Below are positions 36,003-45,637 of a DNA stretch of 64,000 nt, piece after piece; the stretch's first letter is position 1, and each line of letters opens with the position of its first letter. The position numbers and the translations under genes were made by a program. Under the pieces are notes generated by a model. It was given only the letters and a program-made list of their open reading frames with translations, made no database searches and had not been told where the DNA came from. Where the stretch lies: contig OZ240207.1 in assembly GCA_965197415.1 (NCBI GenBank), forward strand, positions 3,038,001-3,102,000, in the 5' to 3' direction. Source of the stretch: DAOUJI01 sp965197415. GTDB taxonomy: Bacteria; Chloroflexota; Dehalococcoidia; Lucifugimonadales; JAGWBF01.

Positions 36003-37658
36003 ATGGCCAGAAATCCCCTGCGAATAGTTCCCTTGGGCGGACTGGGTGAGGTCGGGAAGAACATGATGGCCCTGGAATACGACAGGGACATCATAGTAGT
36101 GGACTGCGGGATCCTCTTCCCGGAAGAAGACATGCCCGGGGTCGACTTGGTCCTCCCCGACATCACCTACCTTTTGGAAAGAAAGGACAGGGTCCGGGGC
36201 ATCCTCATTACCCACGGCCACGAGGACCACACTGGCGCCCTCCCCTTTCTGCTGCCCAGCTTGGACGTTCCCGTTTATGCCCCGCGTCTGGCCCACGGGC
36301 TTATATCCGTAAAGCTCCGGGAGCGGGCGGGGAACAGGGATGCCAAGATTGTACTGGCGGAACCAGGAAAACCCGTCAAATTGGGCAAGTTCTCAGTGGA
36401 GTTCTTCAGGGTCTGCCACTCCATACCCGACGCCATGGGTCTGGCCATCTCCACACCCCAGGGCATGGTCATCCACACGGGGGACTTCAAAATAGACCAC
36501 ACGCCTGTCGACGGGCTGCCGACCGACCTGGCTCAGATTGCATCCTACGCCGAAAAGGGCGTCCTGCTGCTTCTGTCCGACTCAACATACGCCGAGGTGC
36601 CTGGCTACACGCCGTCGGAGCAGGTGGTGGGCGACGCGCTGGACAGGGCCATCGGAGAGGCGCCGGGCAGGGTGCTGGTAGCCACCTTCGCTTCCCTCAT
36701 TTCCAGGATTCAGCAGGTGATAGACGCAGCCTACAATCATGGCCGCAAGGTCTGCGTGGTCGGCCGCAGCATGGTTGAGAACGTCAAGATGAGCGTTCAG
36801 ATGGGATATCTGAACGCTCCACCGGGAGTCCTATTGCCTTTAGGGGAGACCAGGAACCTGCCGGCGGAAGAGTTGGTACTCATCACCACCGGAAGCCAGG
36901 GCGAGCCCACCTCGGCCCTGGTTCGCATCGCCAATAGAGACCACAGAGACATCCGGATAAAACGCGGCGACACGGTGATAATCTCCGCCACGCCCATACC
37001 GGGCAACGAGACGGTAGTCACCAGGACCATCGACAACCTGTTCCGACAGGGAGCGCGGGTGTTGTACGACAGAGTTGCCCTGGTGCACGTCCACGGCCAC
37101 GCCGCCCAGGAAGAACTGAAGACCATGCTCAACCTGGTGAAGCCCAAGTTCTTCGTGCCCGTGCACGGGGAGTTTCATCACCTGGTGGCCCACGCGGCCC
37201 TGGCCAAGTCCATGGGCGTTGAGGAGTCAAACATCTTCATCCTGGAAGACGGCGACGTGCTGGACATAGACGGAGACAAGGGCGAAATCGTTGGTTCGAC
37301 GCCGGCAGGACACGTCTACGTGGATGGGCGCAACAGGCTGGCTGAGGGCAGCAGGGTCATCCGAGACCGCAAGGCGCTTTCCAGAGACGGTGTGGTCGTC
37401 GTAGCGCTGGCCTTGGACAAGCACACCCTCATGCCCGTCAGACCGCCGGAGATCGTCGCTAAGGGGTTCATGGAAGGCGAGGAGATGGAGGAGGTCTTCA
37501 GCAGGGTCTCCGCGTCACTGGCCGAATCGTTGAGCAACGGGTCAGGTCCCGCCGACTGGGACGGTATAGATGAGCGCGTCCGGGAAATCGTCACCAGGCT
37601 ATTGGTGAAGGAGACTGGACGTTCTCCCATTGTAACTCCAGTTGCCCTGGAGGTGTAG
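36003..37658 (+). CDS. rnj: Ribonuclease J
   Basis: A 551-residue metallo-beta-lactamase and beta-CASP nuclease, with HGHEDH (71-76), IHTGDFKIDHTP, the DSTYAEVPGYTPSE segment (usually DSTNAE), LITTGSQGEP and HVHGHAAQEELK, and a C-terminal domain. It is a 5' exonuclease and endonuclease in RNA decay and rRNA maturation. It overlaps or nearly abuts ftsK, which starts at 37660. Confidence 0.94.
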   Translation: MARNPLRIVPLGGLGEVGKNMMALEYDRDIIVVDCGILFPEEDMPGVDLVLPDITYLLERKDRVRGILITHGHEDHTGALPFLLPSLDVPVYAPRLAHGLISVKLRERAGNRDAKIVLAEPGKPVKLGKFSVEFFRVCHSIPDAMGLAISTPQGMVIHTGDFKIDHTPVDGLPTDLAQIASYAEKGVLLLLSDSTYAEVPGYTPSEQVVGDALDRAIGEAPGRVLVATFASLISRIQQVIDAAYNHGRKVCVVGRSMVENVKMSVQMGYLNAPPGVLLPLGETRNLPAEELVLITTGSQGEPTSALVRIANRDHRDIRIKRGDTVIISATPIPGNETVVTRTIDNLFRQGARVLYDRVALVHVHGHAAQEELKTMLNLVKPKFFVPVHGEFHHLVAHAALAKSMGVEESNIFILEDGDVLDIDGDKGEIVGSTPAGHVYVDGRNRLAEGSRVIRDRKALSRDGVVVVALALDKHTLMPVRPPEIVAKGFMEGEEMEEVFSRVSASLAESLSNGSGPADWDGIDERVREIVTRLLVKETGRSPIVTPVALEV

Positions 37659-37659
37659 A

Positions 37660-39855
37660 TTGGCTACTTCTAACACGGTTTCCTCAAGAGCATCCAACAG
37701 GAACAACCGACAACGGTCGAAGCTCAAGGAGCGGTCCGGGGTCCGTTGGTTCCTCTGGTACAACAAAGGTTACCTGCCCGCTCTGCTTCTGCCCCTGGCT
37801 ATGGTCTTGACCCTGGTCCTATGGCCCAAAGCTCAGGACTGGGAACTGCGGGCTCTTGGATATGGATGGATTCCGGTCATCCTATGGGCCACATTTTTCT
37901 TCTTTGTCGCGCGATGGAGGACAAGCTATATTGCCTCAGGTTGGAGGCTGTGGATTGCATCGGCATTAGCCGTGATCGTCAGCCTGCAGGCGCTCTCGAT
38001 CATAAACGGCTCCAGTGGCGTTATGGAGACCGCGTCACTCGGAGGTGATTGGAGCCAATACCTGGGTGGACGGCCCCTCGCCCTGGCCGCCCTGAAGATT
38101 GCCGCCGTTGTGTTGGCCGCTCCGCTTCTGGTGCATCCCAAATGGGCGGGGCCGGTCTACAAACGGGTTGGCCAGTGGGCATGGGTCCAGGTGTCTCGCT
38201 TGTCGCGCCGAGCCGCCGCAGCAACGGCGTCGGCAGCCAACAAGACGTTTCGCCGCGACGGGACCGCCGCTGACCTTACAGGGTCTCGAGCGACCCACGC
38301 GGAATACGACGGGCCAGGGCCTATGTCTGCCAACGGACATGATGAAAGCCAGACTGCCGTGGCGTCCACTCCCAGGGAGAAAACTGGGTCGGCGTCGAAG
38401 AAATTCGGCTGGAGCCTTCCTCCTATGGATATGCTCGCTGCCGGAGAGGACCGTCCAGTTCATGATGCCGTCTTGGAGCAGATGTCCCGCCACATCGAGG
38501 AGACTTTATCTGAACACCGCGTGGACGTGGCCGTGGACGACGTCCGGACCGGTCCACGGGTCATAAGATTTGGTCTGGTGCCCGGCTGGGTCAAGAAGCA
38601 CAGGGACAGCAAGCGAGTCGGCAAAGACACCGGCGAACTCTCAGAGATGAGCCGGGTCAAGGTGCAGAGTATTCTGGTGCGCGAGAAGGACCTGGCCCTG
38701 GCGTTGAAGACTCCCCATCTGCGAATCGAAGCTCCGGTGCCAGGAGAGGCGCTGGTGGGCCTGGAGGTCCCCAATCCCCACCCGCGCACCGTCGCCCTTA
38801 GGTCAGTAGCGGAGAGTGACCGCTTCCGGAAGATAGCCGCCAAGGACTCCCTGCCTATTGCCCTGGGCGAAGACACGGCTGGTGAGCCTGTCGCCTCCGA
38901 CCTGAGCTCCCTGCCGCATCTGCTCATCGCCGGAGCCACCGGAAGCGGGAAAAGCGTGTGCATCAACACCATCGTGGCTTCCCTGTTGATGACCTGCCCG
39001 CCCGACAAGCTGAGAATGGTGATGGTGGACCCGAAGAGGGTAGAGCTGACCCCCTTTAACGGGATTCCCCATTTGGTGACTCCCGTTATCGTCGACACGG
39101 ATGACGTGTTGGCCGTATTGAAGGCGGCCCAAAACGAGATGCTGCGCCGCTACAAGAAGCTGGAGGAGGTAGGCGCCCGTAATTTGGAAGCCTACAACCG
39201 CAAAGCCTCAGAGCACATGCCCTTCTTTGTGATTATCATCGACGAGCTTGCCGATCTGATGATGTCGGCGGCGTATGAGGTGGAGCAGGCTCTTGTACGC
39301 CTTGCCCAACTGGGACGGGCCACGGGCATTCACCTAATTCTTGCCACCCAGCGGCCCTCGGTGAACGTGGTTACCGGGCTGCTGAAGGCCAACATTCCTG
39401 CAAGAGTGGCCTTTGCGGTGGCATCCCAGGTGGACTCCAGGGTAATACTGGATGCGGTGGGCGCCGAGAAACTGCTGGGCAAGGGAGACGCCCTTCTGCT
39501 GACCTCCGACTCTCCGAAGCCAGTCAGGGTGCAGGGCGCCTACGTGTCCGACGCTGAGATAGAAGCCGTTGTGGACTTCTGGAAAGGGCAAACCGGTCCT
39601 CCGCTGCCGGAGATTTCCATGTCCGAGAGCGACGTGCAGGCGCCGGAACCCGACGTGGACGATTATGACTTATTGGAACAGGCCCGCGAGATAGCCGAGA
39701 GGTCTGGGACGGTCACCCCGTCACTTCTGCAACGCAGGCTGCGCATCGGGTACACCCGTGCGGTGGAACTGGTGAACCTGCTGAACGAAGAGGGCCTCAT
39801 CTCCGGGTCGCAAAGCCCGGCCATGAGCCAGGTCGGAGCTTCCTCGGACGGATAG
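37660..39855 (+). CDS. ftsK: DNA translocase FtsK/SpoIIIE
   Basis: About 731 residues. The N-terminal part (about 25-165) holds several hydrophobic segments anchoring it in the membrane, followed by a Pro/Ser linker. The motor has a Walker A GATGSGKSVCIN near residues 425-436, MVMVDPKRVELTPFNGIPHL, VIIIDELADLMM and ILATQRPSVNVVTGLLKANI. The C-terminal gamma winged helix (TPSLLQRRLRIGYTRA) reads polar DNA sequences. It pumps chromosomal DNA through the division septum. TTG 37660 follows GGAGGTGTAGA; reading further upstream would overlap rnj without a site. Confidence 0.93.
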   Translation: MATSNTVSSRASNRNNRQRSKLKERSGVRWFLWYNKGYLPALLLPLAMVLTLVLWPKAQDWELRALGYGWIPVILWATFFFFVARWRTSYIASGWRLWIASALAVIVSLQALSIINGSSGVMETASLGGDWSQYLGGRPLALAALKIAAVVLAAPLLVHPKWAGPVYKRVGQWAWVQVSRLSRRAAAATASAANKTFRRDGTAADLTGSRATHAEYDGPGPMSANGHDESQTAVASTPREKTGSASKKFGWSLPPMDMLAAGEDRPVHDAVLEQMSRHIEETLSEHRVDVAVDDVRTGPRVIRFGLVPGWVKKHRDSKRVGKDTGELSEMSRVKVQSILVREKDLALALKTPHLRIEAPVPGEALVGLEVPNPHPRTVALRSVAESDRFRKIAAKDSLPIALGEDTAGEPVASDLSSLPHLLIAGATGSGKSVCINTIVASLLMTCPPDKLRMVMVDPKRVELTPFNGIPHLVTPVIVDTDDVLAVLKAAQNEMLRRYKKLEEVGARNLEAYNRKASEHMPFFVIIIDELADLMMSAAYEVEQALVRLAQLGRATGIHLILATQRPSVNVVTGLLKANIPARVAFAVASQVDSRVILDAVGAEKLLGKGDALLLTSDSPKPVRVQGAYVSDAEIEAVVDFWKGQTGPPLPEISMSESDVQAPEPDVDDYDLLEQAREIAERSGTVTPSLLQRRLRIGYTRAVELVNLLNEEGLISGSQSPAMSQVGASSDG

Positions 39856-39984
39856 CTAAGGATGACATAACGGAGAAATTCGTAACATTAGAGTCGTTTT
39901 CCATTTCTTTATTCAGAGACACCATGTAACATAAGAAACAAGGCTTTCCATTCCCCGGAAGCCGAATCCGAGAACGGAAGTCCT

Positions 39985-41793
39985 GTGAGAAACCTTTCCA
40001 ACTCGTTGGTGCGCCTGCTCCGTCGGGGCAAAACCCTAAACAGGTCATACCTGTCCATAGTCAGGGACCACTGCCTTGCCTGCGATGAGGCCATCGGCGA
40101 GTCTTCGGTGTACCTGACCTACCGGATATGCCCCCACTGCCGCTTCCACTACGCATTGACCGCCAGAGAACGCATCGCGCTGTTGGTGGACGACGGCAGT
40201 TTCAAAGAGGCAAACCGGGCCATGTCGTCCGTCGGCCCAGAGTCTTTGTCACGCAAGACGGCCTATCCTACCCTTCTCTCACAGGACCAGACACGCACAG
40301 GGCTGACCGAAGCGTGCATAACCGGCCGTTGCACCATTGGTGAAGTCAAGACATACATTGCCGTGCTGGACTTCGGGTTCATGGGTGGAAGCATGGGCAG
40401 CGTGGTCGGGGAGAAGGTCGCCCAAGCTTTTGAGACCGCAGCCAAGAACGGGACGCCCTTTGTGGCGCTGGTAAACGGAGGGGGCGCCCGTATGCAGGAA
40501 GGGGTGCTTTCTCTGCTTCAAATGGCGAAGACTGTGGCCGCCGCCAACAGGCTTAGGGACAAGCAGATCCCCTTCATAGTGGTGCTGTCCAATCCCTCGA
40601 CGGGGCAGGCGTACGCCAGCTTTGCCAACCTGGCCGATGTAATCCTTGCCGAACCCGGCTCCCTGATAGGCTTGGCGCCGATGAGAACTCTGAAAGAAGA
40701 GTCCCGCAAGCCGGTTCCGCCCGACGCTCACACCGCCGAGGCCCACATGAAGGGTGGCCTCATAGACAACATAGTCCCGCGGGACGCCCTGAGGGATCGC
40801 CTCAAGACCATCTTGGAAATATTGGGGACCGACCGGCAGAGCAACGGTTCCCAGAAGCGGAAGAAGAAGCAAGACCAGCCGTCCAACGGCGCCGCCGACC
40901 CGGCGCGCTCCCTGAAGATGGCCCGACACCCTCGTAGGCCCACTGCCCGCTCTTACATACAGGAGATGATGGACGACTTCTTCGAGCTGAAGGGTGATCG
41001 CGTAAGCGGAGACGACACCACCATGGTGGGCGGACTTGGCCACCTCAACGGGGAGCCTGTGGTGGTAATAGGCCAGGACAGGACGCGGGGAGGACGCAGC
41101 AACAAGTACCATACCTATCCCGAAGGGTTCAGAAAGGCCCGGAGATTGGTGGACCTAGCCTCCAGGTTCCAACTGCCTGTGGTGACCTTAGTAGACACCC
41201 AGGGCGCCCATCCGGGGCTGGAATCGGAAGAGCAAGGCGTGGGGAACGCAGTGGCGACCACGTTGTCGCTCATGGCCGAGGCTCCGACTCCCATCGTCTC
41301 GGCAATCGTAGGCGAAGGCGGCAGCGAGGCGGCGCTGGCCCTGGGCATCGCCGATTCCATATTGATGCAGCGGTATGCAGTGTTCACTCCCGCTCCCACG
41401 GCCCCGACGCCCAGCCGACTCCACAAAGGGCTTGTCAGGAACCAGACGGAGCCGGAAGAGTTGGTCCTAACGGCCTATGACTGCAAGGAGTTGGGCCTTA
41501 TCGACGAGGTGGTGACTGAACCCGACGAGGGCGCCCATACCGACAAGTCCGCCGCTGCCAGCGAACTGGCGGAAGCCATCACCCGGAATCTGGCCTTACT
41601 GGGCAAGACCAGCATGAAGAAGCTGCTCAAGAACCGCTACCGGAAGTTCCGCAAGATGGGGGAAAGCTCGGCTTACTACGAGGCGGCTAGGCGGAGAGAG
41701 GTCTCGCTGCTTCAGCACATCGTAGAGAAGGAAACCGGCGGAAGGTCGAAAAAGGGCAGGAAGCGGGCGAAAGAGCAGGTCGCCGCCGATTAA
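39985..41793 (+). CDS. Acetyl-CoA carboxylase carboxyltransferase, AccD-AccA fusion
   Basis: A 602-residue protein joining both carboxyltransferase subunits. The N-terminal AccD part has zinc cysteines C30, C33, C49 and C52, then FMGGSMGSVVGEKV and GGGARMQEG. After a charged linker (about 287-310) the AccA part starts ARSYIQEMMDDFFELKGDR, with GRSNKYHTYPEGFRKA and IVGEGGSEAALALG. It transfers carboxyl from biotin to acetyl-CoA, giving malonyl-CoA for FabD. The start is GTG 39985. The separate biotin carboxylase and carrier genes are not in the window. Confidence 0.92.
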   Translation: MRNLSNSLVRLLRRGKTLNRSYLSIVRDHCLACDEAIGESSVYLTYRICPHCRFHYALTARERIALLVDDGSFKEANRAMSSVGPESLSRKTAYPTLLSQDQTRTGLTEACITGRCTIGEVKTYIAVLDFGFMGGSMGSVVGEKVAQAFETAAKNGTPFVALVNGGGARMQEGVLSLLQMAKTVAAANRLRDKQIPFIVVLSNPSTGQAYASFANLADVILAEPGSLIGLAPMRTLKEESRKPVPPDAHTAEAHMKGGLIDNIVPRDALRDRLKTILEILGTDRQSNGSQKRKKKQDQPSNGAADPARSLKMARHPRRPTARSYIQEMMDDFFELKGDRVSGDDTTMVGGLGHLNGEPVVVIGQDRTRGGRSNKYHTYPEGFRKARRLVDLASRFQLPVVTLVDTQGAHPGLESEEQGVGNAVATTLSLMAEAPTPIVSAIVGEGGSEAALALGIADSILMQRYAVFTPAPTAPTPSRLHKGLVRNQTEPEELVLTAYDCKELGLIDEVVTEPDEGAHTDKSAAASELAEAITRNLALLGKTSMKKLLKNRYRKFRKMGESSAYYEAARRREVSLLQHIVEKETGGRSKKGRKRAKEQVAAD

Positions 41794-41794
41794 C

Positions 41795-42610
41795 TTACGC
41801 GGCCTGTAGGCCCAACTGTTCCAGGCTGGCCTTCACGTTCTTCAAGACCCCTTCGTACTCCGCCATGACGTCTTTGTTGCGGAGCGCCGTGGGCTTGGAA
41901 GTGTCTCTGTAGTCTGACCTCATGGCAATGGAACCCAGGAAGGGCAGTTCCATCTCCGTGGCCAGTTCCTTGCCTGACCCCTCCCCGAACATCTCCCCGG
42001 TGTAGTTTTCCACGACTCCCAGGACGTTGACCTTCAGCTTGCGAATCATGTTGATGCAGCGTTTGGCGTCCAGGTTGGCCAGGTGTTGGGGAGTGGTGAC
42101 CACAATAAAGCCGTCCAGGGGCAGAGCCTGCATTACGGTAAGGGGAGCGTCTGAAGTGCCCGGCGGGAGGTCCACCACCAGGTATTCCACGTCTCCCCAG
42201 TTGGTCATCTGAAGGAATTGGTTTATGGCGTTGTGGATCATCGGCCCGCGCCAGATGATGGCCTCTTCCTCGTTTTCCTGGAAGAAGGCCATAGACACCA
42301 CTTTGACCCCGTGAACTTGAGCAGGATTGATCTCCCCGTTCACGTATTCGGGTTTGTCCTTGATGCCAAGGGCCTTGGTGACGTTGGGGCAATCGATGTC
42401 CACGTCCAGCAGCCCGACCTTCTTGCCCTGGCTGGCCAGAGCCGTAGCCAGATTCACCGCCACGGTCGTCTTGCCCACTCCGCCCTTGCCGCTGTACACA
42501 GCCAACTTGGTCTTTATCTGGCCAAGCCGCTGGTTTATCTGGCGCTTCTGTTGCCAGGACTTCTTGATGGCTTCCAGGCGGGCCTGTTCTTGAGGGGTAG
42601 GAGTCGTCAT
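41795..42610 (-). CDS. Mrp/NBP35-type iron-sulfur carrier ATPase
   Basis: A 271-residue P-loop protein with the deviant Walker A GKGGVGKTT (41-49), DVDIDCPN, VEYLVVDLPPGTSDAPLT and FIVVTTPQHLANLDAKRCI. It carries a [4Fe-4S] cluster to target proteins. The typical C-terminal CxxC is not evident here; NYTGEMFG replaces the usual NMS/CxxC region, so cluster binding may be altered or donated by another subunit. It follows the DUF59 protein by 5 nt on the same strand, the usual partnership. Confidence 0.87.
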   Translation of the reverse strand: MTTPTPQEQARLEAIKKSWQQKRQINQRLGQIKTKLAVYSGKGGVGKTTVAVNLATALASQGKKVGLLDVDIDCPNVTKALGIKDKPEYVNGEINPAQVHGVKVVSMAFFQENEEEAIIWRGPMIHNAINQFLQMTNWGDVEYLVVDLPPGTSDAPLTVMQALPLDGFIVVTTPQHLANLDAKRCINMIRKLKVNVLGVVENYTGEMFGEGSGKELATEMELPFLGSIAMRSDYRDTSKPTALRNKDVMAEYEGVLKNVKASLEQLGLQAA

Positions 42611-42615
42611 ACGGG

Positions 42616-42927
42616 CTAGTCCAGCCCCAGCAGCTTCTTGCCGTCTTCGGAGATGAGCTCAGGACTCCAGGGCGGCTCGAAGGTCATCTCAACCTGCACG
42701 TCTTCTACGCCTTCCAACTCGGCGATGGCCCACTCGGCCTGCTGGGCGATGAAAGGACCCATTCCGCAACCGGGAGCCGTCAAAGTCATGGTGACGAAGA
42801 CGTTGCCCTCAGCGACCTCGACGTCGTATATCAGGCCCAAGTCCACAACATTGACCGGGATTTCCGGGTCGTACACACCCTTCAGGGCTTCGGTGACTTC
42901 ATCGGTCGTGATCGCAGATTCGGCCAT
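42616..42927 (-). CDS. DUF59 (SufT/PaaD-like) iron-sulfur assembly protein
   Basis: A 103-residue MIP18-fold protein. It has EALKGVYDPEIPVNVVDLGL, then LTAPGCGMGPFIAQQ with the reactive cysteine, and a C-terminal FEPPWSPELIS. It assists Fe-S cluster insertion. ATG 42927 follows GGGAGGCAAGT; an upstream frame to 43107 has no such site. It forms an operon with mrp. Confidence 0.9.
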   Translation of the reverse strand: MAESAITTDEVTEALKGVYDPEIPVNVVDLGLIYDVEVAEGNVFVTMTLTAPGCGMGPFIAQQAEWAIAELEGVEDVQVEMTFEPPWSPELISEDGKKLLGLD

Positions 42928-43013
42928 ACTTGCCTCCCTGAGTCCATGTTCCATACCGATTGTATCATGGCGGCCCTGGTTTGACCACGCAGCGAGGCGC
43001 GATACGACGTTTC

Positions 43014-43043
43014 TTGGACATGCCAACGCAGCTACTGTACAAT
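43014..43043 (+). promoter_or_regulatory. Possible promoter of the MFS gene
   Basis: TTGGAC (43014-43019) and TACAAT (43038-43043) are 18 bp apart, 26 bp before TTG 43070. Confidence 0.4.
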
Positions 43044-43069
43044 TCGATTGACTTTCAGAGGTTCGTTTA

Positions 43070-44389
43070 TTGAGCGTCGTCAACCAGACCCAGCCAAAGT
43101 CCCCCATGGCGTTCGGAGTGCATTACGCCTGGATAATGGTCGCCGTGGCCGTGGGGATGAGATTGACCAGCTCGGCTACCCGCTCCGCGTCCAGCGTTCT
43201 GGTGCCTGTCCTTGCCGACTCCGACGGCTTGGGCTGGAGCTACGGCGCCATCGGCGCCGCATTCAGCCTACAGTGGATATTTTCCGGTATTTTCGGCCCT
43301 CCGGCGGGTTGGCTGGGCGACCGCTTTGGGGCGCGCCCCACTATGGCCGTGGGCGCCCTGCTGTTCATCGTCGCCATGATGCTCACCGGCACCATGACGG
43401 AGCTGTGGGAGTTCTACCTCTATTTCGGGGTACTTCTCTCCGCCGCAATGGCGGTTTTCGGAGTGCCGTTGATGGTGGGAGTGAGCCTCTGGTTCAAGAA
43501 GAGGCTGGGAGTAGGCATGGGGGCATTGCAGGCTTCCCAGGGCGTCGGTCCCTTCGTCAGCGTGCCTCTGATACTGTGGTTGCTAAATGACTTCGGCCTC
43601 CAATGGGCTTTCTGGGGTCCGGGAATCGCAGGCGGGATACTTCTGCTGCTAATGGTCAGGCTGTTCCATAGCGAACCTGCCGACGTCAACATGAAGCCTT
43701 TGGGCGCTGAACCCGACGAACCGGTCCAACGCATCAGAAAGAAAGGCAAGGAATCCAAGGTGCAGGTGAGTACTTTCCTGCGCCACGCTCGAAGTACGGG
43801 CGCTTTCTGGAACCTTATCGGCATCCACTTTTGGGGTTGCGCGGGACACGCAATCGTCCTGGTGTTCATGATCGCCATAGCCGAGGAGCAGGGTTTGTCC
43901 AAAGGGGTCGCCGCCGGCACCTTCATGGTAATGTCGTTGGCAAGCACTGCCACCCGGTTCATCGTACCCGTCACCGCCGACCGCATAGGCAGCAAGGGGG
44001 TAATGGCGGCATGCTTCTTCCTCCAGGCTCTGCCCGTGTTGATATTGTTTGTGGCTCAGGATGCCTGGCAGTTCTACTTGTTCGCAGTGCTGTTTGGCAT
44101 AGGTTTCGGCGGCGAGATGAGCGCATTCCCCATCATCAACCGCCAGTACTACGGACTCACGGCGCCCATAGGAGTTACCTATGGATGGCAAATGTTCGGG
44201 GCGGGAGTCGGTATGGCGGCGGGAGCGGGACTGGGCGGGTTGGCTTGGGACCTCTCCGGCAGCTACTATTGGACCGTCGCGCTTTCGTTCATACTGAGCA
44301 TGATAGGCGGTCTTTCCATCCTGATACTGCCTGCCACGTCCAAGCTGCTCACACCTCATTGGGAGGACGACCTGCCGAAAGAACCATAG
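43070..44389 (+). CDS. MFS transporter
   Basis: A 439-residue integral membrane protein with about 12 hydrophobic segments and the intracellular loop GWLGDRFGARPTM after helix 2. A basic central loop (RIRKKGKESK) lies between the halves. It is closest in style to oxalate/formate or monocarboxylate-type MFS carriers, but the substrate is not established. TTG 43070 is the start, after AGAGG. The acyl-CoA dehydrogenase genes downstream in the same direction suggest import of an organic acid. Confidence 0.85.
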   Translation: MSVVNQTQPKSPMAFGVHYAWIMVAVAVGMRLTSSATRSASSVLVPVLADSDGLGWSYGAIGAAFSLQWIFSGIFGPPAGWLGDRFGARPTMAVGALLFIVAMMLTGTMTELWEFYLYFGVLLSAAMAVFGVPLMVGVSLWFKKRLGVGMGALQASQGVGPFVSVPLILWLLNDFGLQWAFWGPGIAGGILLLLMVRLFHSEPADVNMKPLGAEPDEPVQRIRKKGKESKVQVSTFLRHARSTGAFWNLIGIHFWGCAGHAIVLVFMIAIAEEQGLSKGVAAGTFMVMSLASTATRFIVPVTADRIGSKGVMAACFFLQALPVLILFVAQDAWQFYLFAVLFGIGFGGEMSAFPIINRQYYGLTAPIGVTYGWQMFGAGVGMAAGAGLGGLAWDLSGSYYWTVALSFILSMIGGLSILILPATSKLLTPHWEDDLPKEP

Positions 44390-44461
44390 CCCGGATAACG
44401 GGTTAGCGAATTAGACCGGTCGAAGATAGCCGATTGAAAACTCGAAGAGCAAGGAATGTGT

Positions 44462-45634
44462 ATGAGCTACTTCCCCCTGACGTCGCATCAGCACGAGTGG
44501 AAAGAGCGCGCCGCCGACATAGCCCAGAAGGAGCTTGGGACGCGAGCGGCGGAAGTGGACCGCAACGCCCAATATCCGGAGGAGTCGCTCAACGCTCTTA
44601 GACGGGAGGGGCTTTGGGCCTTACGGGTGTCCAAGGAGCACGGGGGCTTGGAAGAGGATCTCGTCACCACGTGCCTGGTCGTGGAGGAGCTTTCCAAGAA
44701 ATGCCCGTCCACCGCGATGTGCTACAAAATGCACCTGGAAGCGGCGGAGATAGTAGCCCGCATCCCGACGCCGTTTCAGGTGGACAAGTTCGTCCAGCCA
44801 ATGGCCAGGGGCGAGGTGTTCACGACAGTCGCCGGAGGCGAGTCCTCCGGTCAGGGAGACGACTGGACCCCGGCCAGCGACAGTTCCTCTGTGGAGAGAG
44901 CTCCTGGAGGCTACCAGGTCGACAATGTTCGCAAGTCCTTCGTAACCTCCGCCGGCAAGGCCACCCACTATATGTTCAGGTGCAGAGTCGGCGCCGACAC
45001 TCCACAGACCGACGGGACTCTTCTCTTCGTGGCCGCCGACGAAATGGACGTAGAAGTCGTCGAACCCTGGACCGGACTGGGCATGAGGGGCAACAACAGT
45101 TCCCCGGTGCGTTTCTCGGGGTTCGTGCCTGAGGAATACAGGTTGGGCTCCGAGCACAAGGTGCAGGATGAGACAACCGGGTTCTTCCGCCCTGTGTTGG
45201 CCCTCACTTACGCCGCAGCTTATCTAGGAATCGCCTCAGGCGCTTTCGAGCTGGGAGTCGAAGAAGCGGAACGAGTCCATCCCAGCGGCGCACGGCGCAT
45301 CGATAACGCCCTGAACCAGCGCCGCATGGGGGAGATGAGCGCCCAGATGGAGGCTGCACGGGCCCTGCTTCTGTCGGCGGCGTCTGCCTTTGACCAGGAC
45401 CGCTCCCCGTCGGCCCTGCCATACTTCCAGGCCAAGGTGGTCTGCGCGGAGGCGGCCACCAGGGTCACCCAGGACCTTATGACCATGTTCGGAGGCACCG
45501 CGTTCGCAGGCAGGCTTCCCTTCGAACGTTACTTCCGCGACGCCCGGGCCGGAGTGGTCATGGGCATAGCAAACGACGCCGCGTACCAGAGCATGACACC
45601 GATTCTCTTCCCGCCGCCGGCACAGGAAGGGTAG
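44462..45634 (+). CDS. Acyl-CoA dehydrogenase-family protein, no catalytic Glu
   Basis: A 390-residue protein with the acyl-CoA dehydrogenase fold: KEHGGLEEDLV, then AGGESSGQGDDWTPA in place of the standard TEPxxGSD, GMRGNNSSPVRFSGF and DLMTMFGGTAF. The C-terminal catalytic segment reads RYFRDARAGVVMGIANDA, without the usual YEGT glutamate. ATG 44462 is preferred over ATG 44456 because AAGGA sits six bases before it. It is probably a dehydrogenase-like oxidase or monooxygenase; it is coupled with the next gene. Confidence 0.83.
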   Translation: MSYFPLTSHQHEWKERAADIAQKELGTRAAEVDRNAQYPEESLNALRREGLWALRVSKEHGGLEEDLVTTCLVVEELSKKCPSTAMCYKMHLEAAEIVARIPTPFQVDKFVQPMARGEVFTTVAGGESSGQGDDWTPASDSSSVERAPGGYQVDNVRKSFVTSAGKATHYMFRCRVGADTPQTDGTLLFVAADEMDVEVVEPWTGLGMRGNNSSPVRFSGFVPEEYRLGSEHKVQDETTGFFRPVLALTYAAAYLGIASGAFELGVEEAERVHPSGARRIDNALNQRRMGEMSAQMEAARALLLSAASAFDQDRSPSALPYFQAKVVCAEAATRVTQDLMTMFGGTAFAGRLPFERYFRDARAGVVMGIANDAAYQSMTPILFPPPAQEG

Positions 45635-45637
45635 CTC

